From: Arenicola marina | Taxonomy: Eukaryota; Annelida; Polychaeta; Arenicolidae | Length of the DNA stretch: 64,000 bases | Reading direction: 5' to 3' | Assembly (NCBI GenBank): GCA_964019135.1 | Contig: OZ025248.1 | Span: 37,937,670 to 38,001,669, forward strand | In this document: piece after piece, positions 10,801-22,200 of the stretch | How positions within the stretch are numbered: the first letter of the stretch is position 1 | How the letters are laid out: each line of letters opens with the position of its first letter | Made by a program: the position numbers and the translations under genes | Notes under the pieces: model-generated | What the model saw: only the letters and a program-made list of their open reading frames with translations | Database searches by the model: none | Told to the model about the DNA's origin: nothing

Positions 10801-11282
10801 CGCTGCTGCGACGTTTTTCGCTGGAGAGCCAGCACGACTCGATCTTGGATAAGTATCGTGCAGAGCCTCGGGCGTCCTACAGCGGCCAGGCCGGCGCCAT
10901 GTCCACGGCTTGTCTGCACGCCGGCCGCTGCGCGCAAAACGCCGCCATGAGCCCCACCGTCCAAGTCCCGGATGTACTGTTTCTCAACGAAAAACCATTT
11001 GTCGTCTGCGTCGAACCGGAGCAAAAACAACGGCGGGAAACCGCGTCGTCGCGACTGAAAAGGTGGATAAAGGGAGGCCGGCCGGGTAAAGTGAGGCTGC
11101 CGGACCACAGCCAAAGCCCCCTGTACCCGAGACGCCGAAGGTCAAGGTCGTTTCAGGGGACAGCGTTTGGGGAGATGTCTAGCAGTTCTGACGCGGACAT
11201 GACGAGTTACGAGCGGCCGAGGAGTCGAACGTTGTCGGGCTATGAGTGCTCGGCCCTCAGCGCTCGCGTACGGAAGTTCTGA
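7866..11282 (+). CDS. Three-exon gene, unrecognised single-pass membrane protein (315 aa)
   Basis: Exons 7866-8169, 8742-8820 and 10718-11282 join with matching phases (1, then 2) and GT-AG borders to give 316 codons including the TGA. Residues 1-101 are polar and Arg/Pro/Gly-rich with an acidic stretch. Exon 2 encodes one hydrophobic helix (AFLLLAINLVGVLFF). Exon 3 starts YFKKKT and runs as a basic, Ser/Arg-rich tail of ~190 residues with no known domain, so it is probably cytoplasmic by the positive-inside rule. There is no signal peptide at the chosen ATG. A long C/A-rich pyrimidine tract ending CACCCAG at 7841 could be an acceptor, so the first exon may start at 7842 in the same frame and have upstream exons. 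Exons are GC-rich relative to introns. Intron 2 is nearly all minisatellite. I do not recognise the family. Confidence 0.68.
8858..10140 (+). repeat. CA-rich minisatellite filling intron 2
   Basis: About 1.3 kb of 14- to 16-bp units with core CCGCCAGACACACA. They are interrupted a few times by longer variants such as CCGGATCTACACCAGGCAAAC. Because the motif has few stops it creates long low-complexity frames on both strands (His/Thr/Pro on plus, Val/Cys/Gly/Ser on minus), which are artefacts. The donor at 8821 and the acceptor at 10717 lie outside the array. Confidence 0.95.
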
Positions 11283-11512
11283 CGTCATTCATGTCGGTAT
11301 ACTCCTTACATGCGTGACTGGCTGTGATGACCCACGGCTCGTTGGGTCAGCGCACCAGCACGTGGCTCCTGCGTGGCAGGTGTTGCTGTACCAAATGGTG
11401 GGATAACGCGCCAAAAGTGATAGCCGCGCCGTCTGTATTTATGGCACGGAGCAAGCAGTGCTAGGTTCTCTAATAGTGCCCAATGGAGTGGATAGTATAA
11501 TGCCATGCTGAG

Positions 11513-13155
11513 CATACTATGGACGTCTTACAACATTGGATATACTATGGGCGTTATACAGTGCTGGACATACTATGGACGTTATACAGTGCTGGATATA
11601 CTATGGACGTTATACAGTGCTAGACATACTATGGACGTTATACAGTGATGGATATACTATGGACGTTAAACAGTGCTGGACATACTATGGACGTTAAACA
11701 GTGCTGGACATACTATGGACGTTATATAGTGCTGGACATACTATGGACGTTATACAGTGCTGGGTAAACTATGGACGTTATACAGTGCTGGACATACTAT
11801 GGACGCTAGACAGTGTTGGACATACTACGGACGTTATACAGTGCTGACTATACTATGGACGCTAGCCAGTGCTGGATATATATGGACGTTATACAGTGCT
11901 GCACATAACATGGACGCTAGAGAGTGCTGGATATACTATGGACGTTACACATTGCTGGACATACTATGGACGTTATACACTGCTGGATATACTATGGACG
12001 TTATACAGTGCTGGACATATTATGGACGTTATACAGTGCTGGACATACTATGGACGCTAGACAGTGCTGGACATACTATGGACGCTAGACAGTGCTGGAT
12101 ATATATGGACGTTATACAGTGCTGGATATATATGGATGTTATACCGTGCTGAATATACTATGGACGTTATACAGTGCTGGACATACTATGGACGTTATAC
12201 AGTGCTGGACATTCTATGGACGTTATACAGTGCTGGGTATACTATATAAGTTATACCGTGCTGAATATATTATGGACGTTATACAGTGCTGGACATATCA
12301 TGTACGCTAGAGAGTGCTGGATATACTATGGACGTTATACATTGCGGGACATACTATGGACGTTATATAGTGGTGGACATACTATGGACGTTATACAGTG
12401 CTGGACATACTATGGACGCTGTACAGTGCTGGACATACGATGGACGTTATACAGTGCTGGACATACTATGGACGTTATACAGTGCTGGACATACTATGGA
12501 CGTTATACAGTGCTGGACATACTATGGACGCTGTACAGTGCTGGACATACGATGAACGTTATACAGTGCTGGACATACGATGAACGTTATACAGTGCTGT
12601 GGACGCTATGGACGGTATACAGTGCTGGACATACTTTGGACGCTAGGCAGTGTTGGATATACTATGGACGCTAGACAGTGTTGGATATACTATGGACGTT
12701 ATACACTGCTGGATATACTATAGACGTTATACAGTGCTGGGCATACTATGGACCTTATACAGTGTTCGATATACTATGGATGTTATACAGTGCTGAACAT
12801 ACTATGGACGTTATACAGTGCTGGGCATACTATGGACGTTATACATTGCTGGACATACTTTGGACGCTAGACAGTGTTGGACATACTATGGACGTTATAC
12901 AGTGCTGGACAGACTATGGACGTTATACAGTGCTGGACATACTATGGACGTTATACAGTGCTGGGCATACTTTGGACGCTAGACAGTGCTGGACATACTA
13001 TGGACGTTATACAGTGCTGGACAGACTATGGACGTTATACAGTGCTGGACATACTATGGACGTTATACAGTGCTGGGCATACTTTGGAGGCTAGACAGAG
13101 CTGGACATAGTATGGACGTTATACAGTGCTGGACATACTATGGACGTTAAACAGC
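11513..13155 (+). repeat. 28-bp minisatellite array
   Basis: About 58 head-to-tail units of 28 bp; key words are TACTATGGACGTTATACAG and TGCTGGACA. Variants change TTATAC to CTAGAC and ACTATGG to ATATATGG. Open frames through the array are unit translations and not genes. It begins ~230 bp after the stop of the membrane-protein gene. Confidence 0.95.
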
Positions 13156-13202
13156 ACTATTACAGCAACGCCAAATGTACTTCATAGAGACATCGTAGAG
13201 AT

Positions 13203-13445
13203 ATGGAGGGGATTCATCAAACACACGTAACTCGAGGAGCTTCTATCACAAACACACATAAATTGCGGTGCATCCATCACAAACACACATTACTCGTGGT
13301 GCATCCATCACAAACACACATAACTCGCGGTGCATCCATCAAAACACACATAACTCGCGGTGCATCCATCAAAACACACATAACTCGCGGTGCATCCATC
13401 ACAAACACACATAACTCGCGATGCATCCATTAGAAACACACATTT
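13203..13445 (+). repeat. ~31-bp minisatellite
   Basis: Seven to eight units built on CACACATAACTCGCGGTG followed by CATCCATCA. Edge copies are degenerate, and some copies lack one C or CA. Confidence 0.88.
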
Positions 13446-16400
13446 ATGACTGATGGTTCGCTTCTTTTCATTCATTCCTGGATTACGTAAACCGCTTTGT
13501 GTAATGCTGGCCGAACCAATCTTCTGGCCAAGCTATTCAAGGTCACCCATCCGTAGAGGGCAGACTTTTGAACGTGTGACGCACCCTTATCTCACGTGGT
13601 TTCTACGGAATTCGGCGCCTAAATGAAGAAATCGATTCATTCTCCCTTTCCCATGGACGTAAGCATGCGTCATTCGTGACTAGTGTCTTTACAACTCATT
13701 GGACTGAGTAAACTGTGCAGGCCCGTAACGAGCTGTGGCCAGTCACCATGTCCTGCCATGGGTGTGTCTGTTTATAAACCCCTTTATACCGAGAGTATTC
13801 CTCTGATGTTCACACTGACTGAATGATACGTAATTACTTTGTAAAAGACATATTTATAAAATTTTAAAGTGGACATGTTTTCGCCTTTTTCCATTGCAAA
13901 AGTGTGTGTTGTTGTCTGATTACCATTTGGCGCTTAATTACCTTAGGTCCGCCCATTATTTTAAAGTCATATTCACCCCGTTCATACTCTTTCGTATTTT
14001 ATTCATACTCAACTCTATTCCTCCCATACTAACTTGCATATTAACTTGCCCATTTCCCCACTCAGTATCTAAACACGCAAGCCAGGTCTACGCCTTCTAC
14101 TAAGATTTCGCAAAATGCTTTTTTGCAAAGTCATCTTGATGTATCACCTCCCATAGCATCACAATTAACCAATATCACATTAAATTGTCTCATTTTCATA
14201 TTGCTCCATTTTCAAATCCCCAGATTAAGTATGCCTACCTTAAACAGTTGGTGCCACGCCAAAACAACTTTAGCTCATATTAATCTTCTGTGTTTCCGCT
14301 TATACCGCCCCTCGGAAATGTCTTGCTTTACTCTATGAATAATTTATGTTAATTTCACGACTTAATTCACCCAAAACCAAGCCTTTAGGTTGGTTGTATA
14401 TTCAGGACGTTTTAACCACTGGTCATATCGCGTTAATGGGAGAAGGAAGGGAGAGTGGAGCCATGTCCCCGGGGGGTAACCCCCTACTGCTTGCGAAGAA
14501 GGACATGGAATCTTTATCCTGCGACCACATAGACATGGCCAAATGTCTCAGGTGGCCAGAGCACTCAAGGCGAGTAGTTTGGGAAATTACTTGAAGTTAT
14601 ATTTCATACCCTCGAACATCTTACATTTATCTTACGATCTAATATATTTCATACATCATATCACATTCCACACATCACATCATGTTTCATACATCATATC
14701 ATCTTTCTTTACTGACCAGCATTCTTTGATTACCCCCTGAATGGCTTCATCAATCCGTTTTACTTCTTGTCCTATTCCGGCACAATGCATCACACTCTCA
14801 CATAACCCACAAACTCTTTCGCGCGCCCCTCTCGCACATGCGCGCTCGATCATCCAATCACATCAAATACCTCTCAACCAATCGTAATAAACCTCTTCAT
14901 GTCTAACCGCGCTTTCTGTCACAGCAAGATTTATTGGGATTCACATTCATATAAATTTCCTGTATGATATACTTATTTTATAGCTACATGGATAATAGGA
15001 AAAGCAATTAAATCACCCCGAAGACTCATCTCTCATAGCATGTAGACTTGCCTGCCGTATATACTGGGGAAAAAATGTCGCGAACCGTCAGAAACATTGA
15101 TTGTCCGCTCAGAGCAAAAGCGGACAAATACATATCTATATATAATCTAATCTTTCTGTTTGACCGGATATGGAATCAGGTGTTTGCTTGGCAGTGACAG
15201 ACGTAAGGCAATCAGCGCCACTGCCTTCCCCACTCAGACACCGTCCGCTCGGCATATCACGTGTAATTCCCAAAGGATGTATTTTTCTCTGTATCCGTTT
15301 GTCATTATCTGACTAATGGACACCTCGCTGTGTGCGCCAGATGCGGAGGCGGGGCACCAACCCACAACTCTTCAGTCAAGCAAGGCACCAGGTGCCTGGA
15401 CGATCTGTCAATTACATATCCTCGGCGTCTGAGGCAAAATAACCATTGACGTTCATCTGAAATTCATTGTTTAGAAACAATGGAGACACAATGAACAAGC
15501 AGACTGCGCCACTGGCGGTCTGGCCGGCAGGGAGACACCCCCATCTACCCCACCCCCACCCCTCAGCCCTCGCCCCCACCCCAACATCCAGGGTGCGTGG
15601 CGTTATAAACGGACGCCAGGATATTATTAACAAGACATCTCGTAAATTTTTTTTTCCGCAAGGCAGAATAGAAGCGCGGGAAAGACGTTTTCATCGGGGC
15701 TATGGATGAGGTTTTCATTTCTCGGTAATAAACCGTCTTTATGTTTCACGGTAAGTCGATAAGGCACGAGCCGCAGGGACTACAGTCCTCCCTTGAAGCA
15801 GTAGGTACCGCGCAATCCAATGCCACCTGCCAAGTCCCTCGAATTAAGAAACAGATATTTCAGCGCCATAAAACATGCAATATCCGTTAACCCAAGTGTC
15901 CATTTTATTGATTGACAGACAGTCATCAACTGTTATTCACGACACAAGGAACATTTATAGCTTTCTTAATTCTATATTTATGTCCGTAGTAAATACCATG
16001 TGTTTGATTTATACATATTACAATCGTTTCGAATTGCCAAATCACCAACTTCACTGCCGTTCAAGTATTGTACTGTATAATTATAAGCATGCTCCTATGA
16101 CATCTGTCAAATCTATAGGTATGTCTCCGGGGGTAGTTAATACATTGTTGGTTTGTGGGGGGGGGGGGGGGGGGTGAAAGCCCCCCCTCCTTTTTCATCG
16201 CCAAAATCTGCTCGGTAGGGGCGTTTTACCGCCAAAATCCGCTCGGAAGGGGTATTTTGTCGCTGTAACCCGCGCTATAAACGCGCATTTTCAGAGCCCA
16301 CCCCCCACCCGCGTTGCCAGTTTTAAACGTAACGCTCTCTAGGATATCTTTTTCATCATAAATTGTATAATGGTGCCCCGCCCTCCGGGGGCATGTCATT

Positions 16401-16690
16401 TTAGAAACCTATCCCTATGTCGAAATGTGTTTATATTATCTTGTTCTAACCACACACTAGTTATTCCGTGGACTCATTTGAAGCCCTATGCTGTTTGGCG
16501 TTAGTCCAACAAGCCACACGACACTCTCCTGGACCACATCGCAAGATATCAACATGATTAGTTACGAAATGGGCAGAAATGGCGGCTCAGCGACAACACC
16601 TCTAGGGCCCCATAGGGGCTTTTTTGACACGGCGACACGGCGATTTTTAAAATCGACAACGCGACATTGGGGTTGTCTTAGAATCGACAT
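13446..16690. other. Non-coding stretch, nothing recognised
   Basis: AT-rich sequence with short unsupported frames. There are short C-rich runs near 15540-15590 and a poly-G run at 16158-16176. No gene, RNA or named repeat recognised. Confidence 0.4.
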
Positions 16691-16850
16691 GCGACATAAG
16701 ACTTAGCGACACGCGACATGGAACTTTTCTTAAAATCGACACGCGACATGGACCTTTTCTTAAAATCGACACGCGACATGGACCTTTTCTTAAAATCGAC
16801 ACGCGACATGGACCTTTTTCTTAAAATCGACACGCGACATGGCTACCCCC
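16691..16850 (+). repeat. ~30-bp tandem repeat
   Basis: About five units built on CGACACGCGACATGGACC and TTTTCTTAAAAT. A looser CGACA-rich precursor lies at 16570-16690. Arginine/aspartate-rich frames through it are not genes. Confidence 0.88.
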
Positions 16851-18035
16851 CCCTCAGGGGCCCTACCTCTCGATGCTATTACTGTAGCAGCCCCCACAAT
16901 CATAACGCATCCACCTCATCTATCAACCTCCGTTATCATAACGGCCCCACCTCAGCGGCCAGACTCCCAAATCGACAGTCTCAGCTCATCTACGGTAATT
17001 GAACACTGCTGACACACTATTGTATAGTAATAATCAGTAGGACATACGGGTTAAATGCCAGATTTAATAAATGTGTGCCTCTTTTACAGATAAACTTCTC
17101 AAGATTATTTTGACCACGCAAGCGTAAGACACATGCATTAAAAGCTTGTATGCATGGTGCGTTGTCATCGTTAAATTGTAGTGCTATTTAAATTCAACTT
17201 GTTCATTTATTAACAGCTTATTGCACTTGTACTAAACTGTCTATGACCGTACAAAATTTTTCAAAAAAAGAAAAATCAACAAGCAAATGAGTAAGATCAC
17301 GTCAACTTGTCATACCAAACATGGGGGTTATTTCATTAAGATCTCCTAACTTTAGTAAAAATTAAGTTAATTGCCGGCCCGAAAAAAAAGAAAAATGTTT
17401 AATTTATCATGAATATATGGCAAACATAATTTTGAAAAATCTTGGCAGAACATATATTGTACGAAGATGGCTGCACCCCAATAATCTCAGTATTACGGTT
17501 ATGACCTTGCTCGTAAAATTGCTATCTGTCGTTAAGTTAGCATGTATAAGGTACTATCATGGAAATAAATCATATATTAAAAACAAATACATGTATATGG
17601 TACGGTTACGACGAGGTCGTAAGGTGAAATGATCCCCAGGTTCATTTACGCTGAGTGCTGATTCGCCACGAGCCAGGCAGTAACATTATAGCGGCCTTTG
17701 AAATATATATCATCTACTCAATATCGACCCACTTGAAGAGACACTTTTTGTGGGATTTGTGTGTGAAGATGCGAGGCTTCGTCACCTCGTCGCTCGGGCT
17801 CGTTTCATTTTCCAGCCACTCACAGTTAAAGGCCGCCAGACGTAAACCTGCGTCATCTGTACAAAACTAGTGGCGAAAAGAGTCAAGTCTCCCAGGGGAT
17901 TTTCCCGTCGACAAAGGGCCTGATAGAGAGAGTGGTGGTCGGCGGGGGATTCGCCCTGCCTGATTGGCTCATCGACCGGCCACCAGTAATAAATAGACTG
18001 ACAGGTGCACACACAGCAACATGTGATGTCTGGAA
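16851..18035. other. Non-coding stretch, nothing recognised
   Basis: AT-rich sequence, no supported features. Confidence 0.4.
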
Positions 18036-18039
18036 CTGA

Positions 18040-18064
18040 CGTATATATATATATGTGTGTATAT

Positions 18065-18113
<49 letters not shown>

Positions 18114-18115
18114 AA
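18040..18115 (+). repeat. (TA)n/(CA)n microsatellite
   Basis: Alternating TA with short TG/CA blocks. It is largely self-complementary, so it could extrude as a cruciform. Confidence 0.9.
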
Positions 18116-18611
18116 TTGGGCCGTGCACATGATGTGTAACAGTTGTTACAGTCTAAAGTGCCTTATGATTTATATGATGATACTTCCCCGTCGTCATCGC
18201 TTTGGGGAAAACCGCGGTGACGTGGGGTTCGGGGGTGGGGGGGGGGGGCGGCGTCACATGTGGTCTCGTGACAGGCTCCGCCTCCGTCCCCCCCCACCCC
18301 GCTCGTAAGGTTTTCGAATATACTCAAAGCGAACCAATTTCGCTCCTTCTCCCTCTCGGGAATCGTCTGCTTCCAAAGTTTTATGTGCACCCATTAATGG
18401 TGTGCTGATATCTTTGCTGCTTCGTTCTGTCTTTTCTTTCGTATTTTCTTTCGTTCTGTCTTTTCTTCCTTTCGATACTTTACTCATGGCAAATATATGA
18501 AATGGGGCTTTGGGACTAAAATGATCGATCGACCTACATAGTAGGGATGTGGGCGGGTTATAGAATACATTTGCAATGCTAAGACATAGGCTCCTGCAAA
18601 AAATTCCATTG

Positions 18612-18682
18612 AGTTAGGGAGGCGATCGGGTTAGGGATCGGGTTAGGGAGGCGATCGAGTTAGGGAGGTGGTCGGGCAGGGA
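18612..18682 (+). repeat. GTTAGGGAGGCGATCG short tandem
   Basis: Four to five degenerate 10- to 16-bp units containing GTTAGGG, next to a C-rich stretch at 18730-18760. The telomere-like hexamer is embedded in a longer unit, so this is a local minisatellite and not a telomere remnant. Confidence 0.6.
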
Positions 18683-19264
18683 GGTGTTACTGTATGTTCT
18701 TCCCTCTCCCTTTTCTGACCCATGTCAACCCCCCACCCCCGCCCAGCCCCACCACCACCCCTTGAGTTCGAACAGCATTCCCGTGAATTTCAATAATATG
18801 CCCTGCATTTGAGTTCGTATTGAGTCAGACAGCCTATCCTATGATTACACGATACTGATTGTTGTTTGTGACTGTTAGATCATCGCCGAGGCCAGCAGGC
18901 ATTCCTCGCCATGCAGATCCCTCCCCAGGATGTCTGACACATTTATACGAGTCGCACTTTGCATATATTTATGCACGCGGTGTATATAATACATCTATCT
19001 GGACATAACAACTTAAAATAGAACACGCCACTGACAACAGCGACAAGGCATGTCCCATGCGGTGAGCAGTGCAAATACCCGATAACACTATCTCTGCGGG
19101 CAAGGGAGTTTGCACCCGGAAGTTTAGAAAGAAGCGACTGCATGCATGGGCCGGGTGTCGCGAAATGGGTTAGTTGGGGTGGGGGGACGGGGGCGGGGGG
19201 GGGGGGGGGGCTCACGGCCGAGCCAGTGGTGACACTAGGCAGCGTGAACCAGCGCTTATGTCAA
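18683..19264. other. Non-coding stretch before the large array
   Basis: No gene recognised. A G-run at 19190-19210 borders the array. Confidence 0.4.
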
Positions 19265-22200
19265 CAAACCCGTACGCGCAATATCACGCCACTGTACACC
19301 CCGTGTAGAAATCACGCCACTGTACACCGTCACTGTACAACGCGGTTAGGATCACGTCACTGTACACCGAGGGTAGGATGATGTCACTGTAAACCGGGGG
19401 TAGGATCACGTCACTGTACACCCGGGGTAGAGTCACGTCATTGTACACCCGGGTAGAGTCACGCCCCTGTACACCCGAGGCAGAGTCACGTCACTGTACA
19501 CCCAGGTTAGAGACACGTCACTGTACACCCAGGGTAGAGTCACGTCACTGTACACCGTCACTGTACAACGCGGTTAGAATCACGTCACTGTACACCGAGG
19601 GTAGGATGATGTCACTGTACACCGGGGTAGGATCACGTCACTGTACACCCGGGGTAGAGTCACGTCATTGTACACCCGGGGTAGAGTCACGCCCCTGTAC
19701 ACCCGAGGCAGAGTCACGTCACTGTACACCCAGGTTAGAGACACGTCACTGTACACCCAGGGTAGAGTCACGTCACTGTACACCAGGGTAGTCACGTCAC
19801 TGTACACCCGGGGTAGAGTTATGTCACTGTACACCCGGGGTAGAGTCACGCCCCTGTACACCCGGGGCTGAGTCACGTCACTGTACACCGTCATTGTACA
19901 CCGGGGTCAGGATCACGTCACTGTTAAACCGGGGGTAGGATGACGTCACTGTACACAGGGGGTAGGACCACGTCACTGTACACAGAGGGTAGGATCAGGT
20001 GACTGCACGCCGGGGTAAGATGCCGTCACTGTACACCGGGGGTAGGATCACGTCACTGTTAAACTAGGGGTAGGATCACGTCACTGTTAAACCGGGGGTA
20101 AGATCTCGTCACTGTACATGGGGGGTAGGATCACGTCACTGCACGCCGAGGTAGGATGACGTCACTGTACTCCGGGGGTAGGATCACGTCACTGTTAAAC
20201 CAGGGGTAGGATCACGTCACTGTTAAACCAGGGGTAGGATCACGTCACTGTACGCGGGGGGTAGGATCACGTCACTGTACAACGGGGGTAGGATCACGCC
20301 ACTGCACGCCGAGGTGAGATGACGTCACGGCACGCCGTCACTGTACACCGGAGGTAGGATCACGTCACTGTACACCGGGGGTAGGATCACGTCACTGTAC
20401 AACAGGGGACAACAGGGGTAGGATCACGTCACTGTACGCGGGGGGGTAGGATGTACACGCGGGTCAGGATCACGTAACTGTTAAGCCAGGGGTAGGATCA
20501 CGTCACTGTACGCGGGGGGGTAGGATCACGTCACTGTACAACGGGGGTAGGATCACGCCACTGCACGCCGAGGTAAGATGACGTCACGACACGCCGTCAC
20601 TGTACACCGGAGGTAGGATCACGTCACTGTACACCGGGGGTAGGATCACGTCACTGCACGCCGAGGTAGGGTGACGTCACTGTACACCTGGGGTAGGATC
20701 ACGTCACTGCACGCCGGGGTAAGATGACGTCACGGCACACTGTTACTGTACACCGGGGGTAGGATCACGTCACTGTTAAACCGGGGGTAAGATCTCGTCA
20801 CTGTACATGGGGGGTAGGATGACGTCACTGTACACCGGAGGTAGGATCACGTCACTGTACACCCGGGGTAGAGTCACGTCACTGTACATGGGGGGTAGGA
20901 TCACGTCACTGCACGCCGAGGTAGGATGACGTCACTGTACACCGGGGGTAGGATCACGTCACTGTACACCCGGGGTAGAGTCACGTCACTGTACACCCGG
21001 GGTAGAGTCACGTCACTGTACACCCGGGGTAGAGTCAGGCCCCTGTACACCCGGGGCAGAGTCACGTCACTGTACACCGTCACTGTACACGGGTCAGGAT
21101 CACGTCACTGTTAAACCGGGAGTAGGATAACGTCACTGTACACAGGGGGGTAGGACCACGTCACTGTACACGGGGGGTAAGATGACGTCACTGTACACAG
21201 AGGGTAGGATCAGGTGACTGCACGCCGAGGTAGGATGGCGTCACTGCCACCGGGGTAGGATCACGTCACTGTTAAACCAGGGGTAGGATCACGTCACTGT
21301 TAAACCAGGGGTAGGATCACGTCACTGTACGCGGGGGGGTAGGATCACGTCACTGTACAACGGGGGTAGGATCACGTCACTGCACGCCGAGGTAAGATGA
21401 CGTCACGGCACGCCGTCACTGTACACCGGAGGTAGGATCACGTCACTGTATACCGGAGGTAGGATCACGTCACTGCACGCCGGGGTAAGATGACGTCACG
21501 GCACGCCGTCACTGTACACGGGGGGTAGGATCACGTCACTGTTAAACCGGGGGTAAGATCTCGTCACTGTACATGGGAGGTAGGATGACGTCACTGTACA
21601 CCGGAGGTAGGATCACGTCACTGTATACCGGGGGTAGGATCACGTCACTGCACGCCGGGGTAAGATGACGTCACGGCACACCGTTACTGTACACGGGGGG
21701 TAGGATCACGTCACTCTTAAACCGGGGGTAAGATCTCGTCACTGTACATGGGGGGTAGGATCACGTCACTGCACGCCGAGGTAAGATGACGTCACGGCAC
21801 GCCGTCACTGTACACGGGGGGGGTAGGGATCACGTCACTGTTAAACCGGGGGTAAGATCTCGTCACTGTACATGGGGGGTAGGATGACGTCACTGTACAC
21901 CGGAGTAGGATCACGTCACTGTATACCGGGGGTAAGATCACGTCACTGCACGCCGGGGTAAGATGACGTCACGGCACACCGTTACTGTACACGGGGGGTA
22001 GGATCACGTCACTGTTAAACCGGGGGTAAGATCTCGTCACTGTACATGGGGGGTAGGATGACGTCACTGTACACCGGAGGTAGGATCACGTCACTGCACG
22101 CCGAGGTAGGATGACGTCACTGTACTCCGGGGTAGGATCCACGTCACTGCACGCCGAGGTAAGATGACGTCACTGTGTACAGGGGGTAGGATCACGTCAC

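Noticed and set aside
11757..13110. Tyr/Trp/Leu-rich repetitive frames
   Set aside because: Translations of the 28-bp minisatellite in its frames; 28 is 1 mod 3, so units cycle through three frames.
15467..15709. 80-aa plus frame
   Set aside because: Pro/His-rich from a C-rich tract; no supporting signals.
18612..18682. Interstitial telomere repeat
   Set aside because: GTTAGGG is embedded in 10-16-bp units rather than tandem TTAGGG.
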